Below the pieces are notes generated by a model. It was not told where the DNA came from and did no database searches. It saw only the letters and a list, made by a program, of their open reading frames with translations. From an uncultured Eubacteriales bacterium (GTDB lineage: Bacteria > Bacillota > Clostridia > Oscillospirales > CAG-272), in the NCBI GenBank assembly GCA_900321265.1, contig ONVJ01000018.1, positions 1 to 11,574 on the forward strand: DNA of 11,574 nucleotides, written 5' to 3'. The position numbers were made by a program, and so were the translations under genes. Positions within the stretch are counted from its first letter, which is position 1; each line of letters begins with the position of its first letter. Below, piece after piece: positions 5,879 to 11,574 of the stretch.

Positions 5879-7675
5879 CTATTTCGCGAATCTCGGGCCG
5901 TAGGCCGCGCAGGCGCGGTAGTCCTGCCCCTCGGGATCGCTGCCGAAGGCGTTCCAGACCGCCGGTCTGAAGATATCCTCCGCCGGGACGTTGTGCATGC
6001 ACACAGGTATCCTCAGGATCGAGCAGAGCGTGATCAGATCGGCGCCGATGTGTCCGTAGCATATCGCCCCGTGGTTCGCGCCCCAGCGGTTCATGACGTC
6101 GTATGCCGTCGCGAAGGGACTTCCCTTCACGCCGTCGCACCTCGGAGCGAACCAGGTGCAGGGCCATGTCGGATCGGTCCTGTCCCAGAGCGTCTTCGTC
6201 ACCCCGGCGGGAAGCTTCACCGTCCAGCCCTCGGCGATCTGCGCGACCGGTCCGAGTCCCCGGACGATGTTTATCCGCATCATCGTGCAGGGTACCTCCT
6301 CCTCGGTCACGAAGTGGGACGAGAAGCCTCCTCCCCTGAAATACCCGTTGTCGGCCGGACACCAGTCGGTCGCCGAAAGCATCCCGGCGATGTCCTCATC
6401 CGTCACGTCGTACCAGGGCTTCACCGCCGGCTTTCCGTTCTCCTTCGACTTCAGCGTCCAGTCGAGAGCAGCTGCGCCAGAGTTGATCAGGTGGATTATT
6501 CCCCCCGCCTCTGCCGCTTTGCCTTCAAGGCGGTATCCGGTCACGCGTTCGACCGATGCCGCCGACCAGCAGGTCCTGACGTCGGCGAAGAGCTGCGCCC
6601 GGTTCGTCAGAAGCTTCATGAGGAGCATCGACGCGCAGTTGAGGGTGTCGTTCTCTGTCGCCAGCACGAAGGGCTCGCGGGCCCCGTTCCAGTCGAAGGA
6701 GGAATTGCATACCGCCTCGGCGAAGTCGGCGTTGGGCAGCCAGTCGGTCCACTGCCGCTGGCCCTGGAAGCCGGCGGCGATGGCGTTGTGTCCGCCCGCC
6801 TCCTCCTCGCAACCGGCCGGGAGCCGGGGGTTGCCCGACATGAGATCCTGGATGATGACGGCGCATTTGACCGAGAACTCCAGGTCCTTCTCCTTCTGTC
6901 CGGGGGATGATCTTATAAACTCCGGGTTCTTGTCAAAGCCCAGAGGGCAGTTCTTCTTCGTCCATTCGAGGGCCTTTTCATACAGCTCCCTGTCGTATAT
7001 CCCCTTGTCGATGCGGCGCAGGATCTCGACTTCGTCGACCGATTCCACCCGCATCCCGAGATAGTCCTCAAAGAAGGAGCAGGTGATCTGCGATCCGGCG
7101 ATGCCCATGCAGGCCGAGCCGATCTGCAGATAGGAGGTCCCCTCGGCCTGTGCCGCGGCGACCGCCGCGCGGCCGAACCTGAGCAGCTTCTCCCTGACGT
7201 CGCCGGGTATGCTGCCGTCGGTGACGTCCTGGACCTCATGTCCGTAGATACCGAAGGCCGGCAGCCCCTTCTGAGCGTGGGCGGCGAGGACCGCCGCGAG
7301 ATAGACGGCTCCCGGACGCTCCGTCCCGTTGAAGCCCCAGACGCCCTTTATCGTGTCGGGTTCGGCGTCCATCGTCTCGGTGCCGTAGCACCAGCAGGGG
7401 GTGACCGACAGCGTTATCCTCACGCATTCGCGCCTGAACTTTGCCGCGCAGGCGGCAGCCTCGGACACCCGTCCGATCGAGCTGTCGGCGACGACGACCT
7501 TCACCGGCGTTCCGTCGGAGTATCTCAGATTCTCCTCGAAGAGTTTTTTGGCGGCGAGAGCCATGCCCATCGTCTTGTCCTCAAGCGACTCGCGGACTCT
7601 GAGGGCGCCGCGGCGGGCGTCGATTATCGGCCTGATGCCGATGGCGGGATAGTTTCCGATAACGCGTTTTTCCAT
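5879..7675 (-). CDS. fucI: L-fucose isomerase / D-arabinose isomerase
   Basis: A 598-residue protein, close to the 591 residues of Escherichia coli FucI and similar to it throughout. FucI interconverts L-fucose and L-fuculose and also D-arabinose and D-ribulose, using Mn2+ in a cytosolic oligomer. The metal and catalytic residues are present: Glu341 in ATENDT, Asp365 in FADVRT, and His535 in WGANHG. Other family signatures are WGFNGTERPG (113-122), YFRGGGFSS (445-453), RIPVCMHN (555-562) and a C-terminal EGQDYRAC. An AGGA lies 8 bases before the ATG, just after the upstream terminator's T-run. It follows the GH172 gene and ends at its own terminator. No kinase or aldolase for the ketose product is in the window, so the choice between fucose and arabinose rests on context; the GH172 neighbour tilts toward D-arabinose. 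Confidence 0.95.
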   Translation of the reverse strand: MEKRVIGNYPAIGIRPIIDARRGALRVRESLEDKTMGMALAAKKLFEENLRYSDGTPVKVVVADSSIGRVSEAAACAAKFRRECVRITLSVTPCWCYGTETMDAEPDTIKGVWGFNGTERPGAVYLAAVLAAHAQKGLPAFGIYGHEVQDVTDGSIPGDVREKLLRFGRAAVAAAQAEGTSYLQIGSACMGIAGSQITCSFFEDYLGMRVESVDEVEILRRIDKGIYDRELYEKALEWTKKNCPLGFDKNPEFIRSSPGQKEKDLEFSVKCAVIIQDLMSGNPRLPAGCEEEAGGHNAIAAGFQGQRQWTDWLPNADFAEAVCNSSFDWNGAREPFVLATENDTLNCASMLLMKLLTNRAQLFADVRTCWSAASVERVTGYRLEGKAAEAGGIIHLINSGAAALDWTLKSKENGKPAVKPWYDVTDEDIAGMLSATDWCPADNGYFRGGGFSSHFVTEEEVPCTMMRINIVRGLGPVAQIAEGWTVKLPAGVTKTLWDRTDPTWPCTWFAPRCDGVKGSPFATAYDVMNRWGANHGAICYGHIGADLITLCSILRIPVCMHNVPAEDIFRPAVWNAFGSDPEGQDYRACAAYGPRFAK

Positions 7676-7697
7676 CTTTCAGATCCTGCCTTTCTTT

Positions 7698-7741
7698 AAA
7701 AAAGAGGCCCGAAAAACCCATATCAGCCGGTATTTCGGACC
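7698..7741 (-). terminator. Intrinsic terminator between the GH172 gene and fucI
   Basis: On the minus strand GGTCCGAAA (7741-7733) pairs with TTTCGGGCC (7714-7706) with one G-T wobble, and the stem can extend inward. TCTTTTTT follows. It lies in the 85-base gap between the two genes and no convincing promoter for fucI is visible after it, so it may reduce rather than abolish fucI expression. Confidence 0.75.
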
Positions 7742-7760
7742 TCCTTCGGTCTGTAATGAT

Positions 7761-8846
7761 TCAGATTATCTCGAGGTCGTCCCTCGATCCGAGCCCGCGA
7801 AGCTTCGCGACCGGAAGAGTCTGGTACCAGAAGGCGGTGGAGGATATGTCGCTTTTCTGCACGAGATAGCGGCGCTCGCTCCGCCAGCCGAGGTCCTGCA
7901 CCGTCACGCAGAGGCCGGTCTCAAACCTCACCGGGTCGGTGATATGCCAGCGGTACATGCCGAACCTGGGGTTCGACCTGTAGAGCCCGTCGGGCTTTAT
8001 GACCTGGCAGAGGCCGGAATAGGGCGTCGAGAACTCGGTGTATCCCTCGCCGGGGACGTCGAAATTGTATGCGCCGCAGAAGTAGTCCTCGGTCCCGGTG
8101 CCGCATACCGTCGGCGACTCTCTGTCGCCGTCGATGTAGAATTTGAACTCTCCCTCGCCCCACCAGCCGTTGTTGTTGACCTGCCAGGCGAGATATGTAC
8201 CGACATACTGGCCGCGCCCCTCGATGCCGTCGATCACAGTGTGTATCCCGCCTTCGGTCGGATTCGACCTTCTGAAGGAGGCGCAGAAATACGCGATGTC
8301 AGGGCCGGGGTCGGCCTCGACGTAATCGATCTGGTAGTAGAGGGTGACGGGATTCGGGTTCCGGTTCTCGACGGTAATGCGGGCGCCGGTCAGGAAGGGC
8401 ATCGTCCAGTAGCAGTTGAAGCCCCTCGCGGGATTGACGCAGACGGCGAGGGAATTCACATGGCAGTAGACGTTCCAGCCGTTGGCGAAGAAATCGCCGG
8501 CCGGGACCTCGACCGAGGGATCTTCGGCGCCGTCCCAGTAGAATCTCAGGATCATGTCCCTCCAGACGTCGCGTCCGTTAACCCGTCCGAAGGTCATCCA
8601 GATATGCTGGATCGCGCCGGAGCCGGAAATATCGGCGACAGTCGTGACCGATCCGGGAGCCAGGCTGAGAGACGGACTGATCTTCCAGCCCCGTCCGAGG
8701 TCGCGCGCACACAGGGCGCCGGTTCCCTCCTCCCTCAGGTCTCCTCTTCCCTTTTCGCCCCGCGGGTTCTCCGCCGAGAGCGACCTTGACTTCGCGCCGG
8801 ACAGCCTGTAAAGGCCGCCGAGCGAATTATCTATTCCCGAAAACAC
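7761..8846 (-). CDS. GH172 family (DUF2961) glycoside hydrolase
   Basis: A 361-residue protein starting at a GTG at 8846, with GAGGA seven bases before it overlapping the stop region of the upstream gene. It matches the DUF2961 family, now glycoside hydrolase family 172, a double jelly-roll fold that assembles into trimers or hexamers. Recognisable segments are GLYRLSGAKSRSLSAENP (11-28), IQHIWMTF (79-86), AGDFFANGWN (116-125), NCYWTMPF (144-151) and PTVCGTGTEDYFCGAY (245-260), with Glu253 a likely catalytic acid and Glu271 a candidate partner. Characterised members act on alpha-D-fructofuranosides/difructose anhydrides or on alpha-D-arabinofuranosides. There is no signal peptide, so it would act on imported material. 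It is translationally close to the zinc-ribbon gene and precedes fucI. Family is secure; the sugar is inferred. Confidence 0.9.
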   Translation of the reverse strand: MFSGIDNSLGGLYRLSGAKSRSLSAENPRGEKGRGDLREEGTGALCARDLGRGWKISPSLSLAPGSVTTVADISGSGAIQHIWMTFGRVNGRDVWRDMILRFYWDGAEDPSVEVPAGDFFANGWNVYCHVNSLAVCVNPARGFNCYWTMPFLTGARITVENRNPNPVTLYYQIDYVEADPGPDIAYFCASFRRSNPTEGGIHTVIDGIEGRGQYVGTYLAWQVNNNGWWGEGEFKFYIDGDRESPTVCGTGTEDYFCGAYNFDVPGEGYTEFSTPYSGLCQVIKPDGLYRSNPRFGMYRWHITDPVRFETGLCVTVQDLGWRSERRYLVQKSDISSTAFWYQTLPVAKLRGLGSRDDLEII

Positions 8847-8856
8847 CTGCCGGTCC

Positions 8857-9510
8857 TCAGCCGAGCTTCGTTCCGCATTCTCCGCAGAACTTCATCTTGA
8901 GATCGTTCTCGGCGCCGCAGTTCGGGCAGATCTTCTTCGTCAGCATCTTCGCGCCGCAGAAGCCGCAGAACTTCATCTTCGCGGGATTCTTCTCGCCGCA
9001 TTCGGGGCAGACACGCATGCCGTCGTCGGCCGCTTCGCCGTCCGCCTTGCCGCTCTTCTTTTTTTCTTCCTTTTTCTTCTTCTCTTCCTCAGCCTTCTCG
9101 AAGCACTCGGAGCAGAGTCCGGTCTCTTCGTCGCGGCAGTCGGCGCAGACCCATCTCTCGCATTCCGGGCATTTGTGCAGGTATTCGGCGGCTTCCTCCT
9201 GAGCGATGTCAAGCGCCTCGGCCTTTTCCTCCTCGTAGGCGGCGTTGTCGCTGTTCTCCGACCAGAGGTTCGCCCCGTCGTTCATAACTCCCGCGACCTT
9301 ATGCCCCTTCTCACCGAAAAGGGTGTTGACGAGGGATGCCGTCGAGCCGAGGAGCTTGCTTCCCCTCTTCGCCCGGTAGCTTGAGCTCTTGCGAAGCTTG
9401 CTGGTGTACTTGTTGTCGCAGAGCGCGCACTTGAAGACGAACATGAATCCGTTTTCGGTGCACTTGTCCTCATAGTCCTTGATATAGACCTGTTTCATCA
9501 CTTTTTTCAT
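8857..9510 (-). CDS. Multi-zinc-ribbon protein of unknown function
   Basis: A 217-residue protein with a GGAG six bases before the ATG. Cysteine pairs run along its length: Cys28/Cys31; Cys114/117, 122/125 and 133/136 in a central cluster; then Cys168/171 with 182/185 and Cys195/198 with 209/212, two consecutive classic zinc ribbons (CPECG...FCGFCG and CPNCG...FCGECG). Between the middle and end clusters is a highly charged stretch rich in Lys and Glu (about 138-160), likely a helix or flexible linker. There is no signal peptide or membrane helix. Tandem ribbons of this kind occur in many bacterial proteins of unknown role. The gene lies 65 bases after the solute-binding protein gene and 10 before the GH172 start, so it is part of a sugar operon for no evident reason. 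It may bind nucleic acid or a protein partner. Confidence 0.75.
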   Translation of the reverse strand: MKKVMKQVYIKDYEDKCTENGFMFVFKCALCDNKYTSKLRKSSSYRAKRGSKLLGSTASLVNTLFGEKGHKVAGVMNDGANLWSENSDNAAYEEEKAEALDIAQEEAAEYLHKCPECERWVCADCRDEETGLCSECFEKAEEEKKKKEEKKKSGKADGEAADDGMRVCPECGEKNPAKMKFCGFCGAKMLTKKICPNCGAENDLKMKFCGECGTKLG

Positions 9511-9575
9511 GTTAAGCTCCGTATATCCGCGAAAGCGGGTGTGTTGATATCATAAATACCGGTACGCGAGGGTCA

Positions 9576-11102
9576 TCAGCCCTTCTGCATATCCCTGAAG
9601 GTATCCTGGAGTCTCCCGAGGTTCTTCTCGGCGACCTTTACCGACGACTTGAAGCTGGATGCGACCGTGTTGGTCTTGCTGTCGATTATCGTCCTGAGCG
9701 TGGCGTGGATGCTTCCCAGCGCGCTGGTGTAGAGAACGCCGCCGTCCATCTTGACCGAGTCGTAGATGAGGTCGAGCATCTGCACCGCCTGGCTGCTGCG
9801 GAGATATCTGCCCTTGAGGGCGACCTCGTAGTAGGCCGGGACGAGCGTCTTCTGGCTCTCGACCGCCATCGCCTCGAGCACCGCGCCGATCATGAGGAAC
9901 CTTGCCTCGTCGGTCACCGAGAAGGGGATCCCGACTGCCGAGAGCTGGTCGTGCATGAAGGTGTGGTATTCGGCCTGATCGGCGTTGAGCTTGGGCATCG
10001 GGATGATCCCGTAGACGTCGTTCATGTTCTTTATGTCTTCGGTCTCGACGGTGAGCAGACGCATCGTGCAGGTCGCCGCGCGGGATTCGGAGAATATCCT
10101 CGTCATCCTCGCCTGATAGCCCGGGTCGCTGCCCTCGTCCTCTCCGATATAGGTCTTGCCCCAATAGAGCTCGAGGATCTTGTCGACCGCCTGCGAGACG
10201 CGGTCGGTGTCGAACTGCATCTCGAACCAGTTGTCGGAGTTCTTCACGAGTATGGGCAGGTCGCAGCTCGACCAGTAGGGATCGATGTATGACTTGTGGT
10301 TGGTGGCGAAGCCGTAGCAGTCGTTCTCGTCGGCCGAGCCGTTTCCGTTCAGATCGTCGTAGAAGACGTCAAGCAGTCCGATCTGATAGTCGAGCGTCCA
10401 GTCGCCGCTGTCGACCACCCCGTAGAGCAAGGGCTGGTTCTTCTCCTCGAACATATTGCTGTTGAAGAAGGTGACGAACATGTACCTGTACATCGACAGC
10501 GATATCGCTCCGGTGGCGAGATACTGTCCCTGGCCCACCGAGATCGCGTCGCTGTAGCCCTTCGACCAGTATGGCGCCGAGAGATCGATATAATCGCATT
10601 CCCTGAGGTTGCGGAGTATGCCCTCGGAGGTCTTGTTGACCGTCGAGTAGGTGCTGTTAGAGATGATGTCGTAGAGATGGTCTCCGCTCTTCAGCGAGGC
10701 GACGAGCTCGTCGGTTATCAGCGACGCGCCGTTGGAGGCGGTGAGTCTGGCGTCGACGACTATGTTGAGCTGCTTTTCGACCACCTTGTTGCGTTTGTAG
10801 ACCGAGTCCTTGATGAGGTCGCCGACGATCTCCTCCGAGAGGAACTCGTCGTTGACTCCGTCGGCGTTGCGGCTCATGATAACTATCGTCTCTCCGCCGT
10901 AGTCGAGGCCGGCCGGGAGAGTCTTGCTGACGAGCTCGGTCTCCTCGGCCGCGGTGGTAACGTCGGAGTTCGTGATCGCCTGGGGAGCGGTGGTGTCGTC
11001 TCCCTGACCGCTGTTCGCGCAGGATGAAAGCGCGGCTGCCGCGGAAAGCGCAAGCAGCAAAGCGACAATGAGGCTTAATAGCCTGATCGGAATCTTTTTC
11101 AT
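9576..11102 (-). CDS. Extracellular solute-binding lipoprotein (ABC transporter, carbohydrate-type)
   Basis: A 508-residue protein. Residues 1-24 are a signal peptide (MKKIPIRLL then a hydrophobic core) ending in the lipobox LSSC, with Cys28 as the lipidated residue. A Thr/Asp-rich linker runs to about 60. The mature domain begins near GGETIVIMSRN (69-79) and has the layout of cluster-1-like sugar-binding proteins, with YWSKGYSDA (178-186), DWTLDYQ (234-240), a Ca2+-type loop D250-x-N-x-N-G-x-x-D-x-x-D261, and an IIPMP segment in the C-terminal half. It would be anchored to the outer face of the membrane and deliver a ligand to an ABC permease. No permease or ATPase gene is adjacent in the window, so its partners are elsewhere. 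AGGAGG sits 7 bases before the ATG. It is first in the operon with the zinc-ribbon and GH172 genes. Confidence 0.85.
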   Translation of the reverse strand: MKKIPIRLLSLIVALLLALSAAAALSSCANSGQGDDTTAPQAITNSDVTTAAEETELVSKTLPAGLDYGGETIVIMSRNADGVNDEFLSEEIVGDLIKDSVYKRNKVVEKQLNIVVDARLTASNGASLITDELVASLKSGDHLYDIISNSTYSTVNKTSEGILRNLRECDYIDLSAPYWSKGYSDAISVGQGQYLATGAISLSMYRYMFVTFFNSNMFEEKNQPLLYGVVDSGDWTLDYQIGLLDVFYDDLNGNGSADENDCYGFATNHKSYIDPYWSSCDLPILVKNSDNWFEMQFDTDRVSQAVDKILELYWGKTYIGEDEGSDPGYQARMTRIFSESRAATCTMRLLTVETEDIKNMNDVYGIIPMPKLNADQAEYHTFMHDQLSAVGIPFSVTDEARFLMIGAVLEAMAVESQKTLVPAYYEVALKGRYLRSSQAVQMLDLIYDSVKMDGGVLYTSALGSIHATLRTIIDSKTNTVASSFKSSVKVAEKNLGRLQDTFRDMQKG

Positions 11103-11128
11103 AGACTGTCCTCCTCATGACTGTCCCG

Positions 11129-11177
11129 GGCGGAATGCCGCCGGAAAAAAAACAGGCAGGCTGTGACTTATTCACAG
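11129..11177 (-). promoter_or_regulatory. Leader of the solute-binding protein gene with inverted repeats
   Basis: Within the roughly 90-base leader are CTGTGA-N5-TCACAG (11161-11177), a perfect 6-bp inverted repeat downstream of the predicted start, a run of eight T (minus strand, 11152-11145), and a GGCGG/CCGCC hairpin (11129-11142) before the ribosome binding site. These could be an operator or a weak attenuator; nothing here proves either. Confidence 0.4.
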
Positions 11178-11200
11178 TAAATAGATTTTGGGATAATAAT

Positions 11201-11229
11201 ATTATAGTATTAAGCCGCTCTGTTGTCAA
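11201..11229 (-). promoter_or_regulatory. Perfect-consensus promoter of the solute-binding protein/GH172 cluster
   Basis: On the minus strand TTGACA (11229-11224), 17 bases, TATAAT (11206-11201). The start is expected near 11194, about 90 bases before the solute-binding protein ATG. Both hexamers are exact. No second promoter of this quality was seen before the other genes of the cluster. Confidence 0.85.
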
Positions 11230-11319
11230 CCGAAATATTTAAAACATCCTCACCGCGCTCTTTTTTTCCCGTGGCGAAGGGATTTTTTTCGCGATTTTTC
11301 TTCAAAGATTCAAAAACTG

Positions 11320-11348
11320 TGGAAAAAGACAGAAAAATGTGATATAAT
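11320..11348 (+). promoter_or_regulatory. Extended -10 promoter of ppdK
   Basis: TGATATAAT (11340-11348) is an exact extended -10 element; the -35 region TGGAAA (11320-11325, 17-base spacing) matches only 4 of 6. The leader of about 80 bases holds a CCGCCC/GGGCGG hairpin (11368-11383) and GGAGG at 11420-11424, 12 bases before the ATG, a somewhat long gap. It diverges from the solute-binding protein promoter. The stretch between the two promoters (about 11230-11319) is AT-rich with T-runs and holds no gene I can support. Confidence 0.7.
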
Positions 11349-11436
11349 ATTATGGTTTGATTTTTGGCCGCCCGCCGGGGCGGCGGACCGCAACAGATTA
11401 TTATAAAAAAATCATAAACGGAGGATTCCAAAACAA

Positions 11437-11574
11437 ATGGCAAAAAAGTATTGCTACATGTTTACCGAGGGCAACGCGAACATGCGTGAGCTCCTCGGCG
11501 GCAAGGGCGCCAACCTCGCCGAAATGACCAACATCGGTCTTCCCGTTCCCCAGGGCTTCACCATCTCGACCGAA
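11437..11574 (+). CDS. ppdK: Pyruvate, phosphate dikinase, partial (N-terminus only)
   Basis: The first 46 codons run off the right edge. The sequence begins MAKKYCYMFTEGN and continues with LLGGKGANLAEMTNIGLPVPQGFTIS, the characteristic N-terminal ATP-grasp start of pyruvate phosphate dikinase, including the Lys of GGKGANLAEM that contacts nucleotide. The enzyme interconverts pyruvate, ATP and phosphate with phosphoenolpyruvate, AMP and pyrophosphate in the cytosol, and in anaerobic Firmicutes it serves glycolysis or gluconeogenesis. The full protein is usually about 870-890 residues, so nearly all of it is missing here. The related PEP synthase shares the GGKGA motif but usually starts differently. 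It is transcribed away from the sugar cluster from its own promoter and probably is not functionally tied to it. Confidence 0.93.
   Translation, partial: MAKKYCYMFTEGNANMRELLGGKGANLAEMTNIGLPVPQGFTISTE

Noticed and set aside
5993..7064. Two long plus-strand open frames (over 300 codons each) across the isomerase gene.
   Set aside because: They lie opposite fucI, whose minus-strand product matches a known family end to end with its catalytic residues. The frames overlap each other, lack ribosome binding sites and read as Arg/Pro/Ser-rich nonsense, as expected opposite a GC-rich gene.
11262..11287. Possible terminator in the divergent intergenic region (TCCC/GGGA flanked by T-runs).
   Set aside because: The stem is only four base pairs, and no gene lies upstream on the plus strand within the intergenic region to be terminated.
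1..11574. CRISPR array, transposase or integrase genes.
   Set aside because: I saw no regularly spaced repeats and no recombinase-like protein in any frame. The inference of insertion near tRNA-Gly therefore rests on repeats and composition alone.

Overview
The window reads as an ordinary chromosomal stretch of a moderately high-GC, low-oxygen Firmicute, probably a gut Clostridia lineage. This is inferred from near-consensus sigma-A promoters (TTGACA-N17-TATAAT), strong AGGAGG-type ribosome binding sites, an HPr-family gene, clostridial-type lipoprotein binding proteins with Thr/Asp-rich linkers, and the start of pyruvate phosphate dikinase. No taxon can be fixed from the sequence alone.

Layout. 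(1) Positions 1-4405 hold a five-gene minus-strand operon read from a promoter at 4378-4405. In transcription order it encodes a degenerate HPr-like protein, an MFS transporter, a membrane-anchored class-I glutamine-amidotransferase/C26 hydrolase, a NodB-fold deacetylase-like protein, and a sugar phosphate isomerase/epimerase that runs off the left edge. (2) Positions 4508-5477 hold a plus-strand toxin-antitoxin operon of visibly lower GC: a ribbon-helix-helix-like antitoxin and a zeta-like P-loop kinase toxin overlapping by 4 bp, behind a perfect promoter with a cluster of ACAAT/ATTGT half-sites. (3) Positions 5468-5863 are non-coding: two copies of a 30-bp repeat that begins with the 3' end of tRNA-Gly, several perfect hairpins, a 46-bp perfect palindrome, tRNA-Gly(CCC) on the minus strand with its own consensus promoter, and the fucI terminator. 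(4) Positions 5879-11229 hold a minus-strand carbohydrate cluster: a lipoprotein solute-binding protein, a multi-zinc-ribbon protein, a GH172 (DUF2961) glycosidase and an L-fucose/D-arabinose isomerase, with an intrinsic terminator between the last two. (5) From 11320 to the right edge is a divergent promoter and the first 46 codons of ppdK.

How the genes may work together. The binding protein would capture a sugar or oligosaccharide. The GH172 enzyme has no signal peptide and would cleave it inside the cell; known GH172 activities include alpha-D-arabinofuranosidase and fructofuranosidase/difructose-anhydride chemistry. The FucI-family isomerase would then convert D-arabinose to D-ribulose, or L-fucose to L-fuculose. 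The pairing suggests a D-arabinan route, which is inference. The left operon also looks catabolic (transporter, hydrolase, deacetylase, isomerase), but its substrate is not visible. The toxin-antitoxin block, sitting against repeated tRNA-Gly 3'-end sequence, looks like a small acquired insertion.
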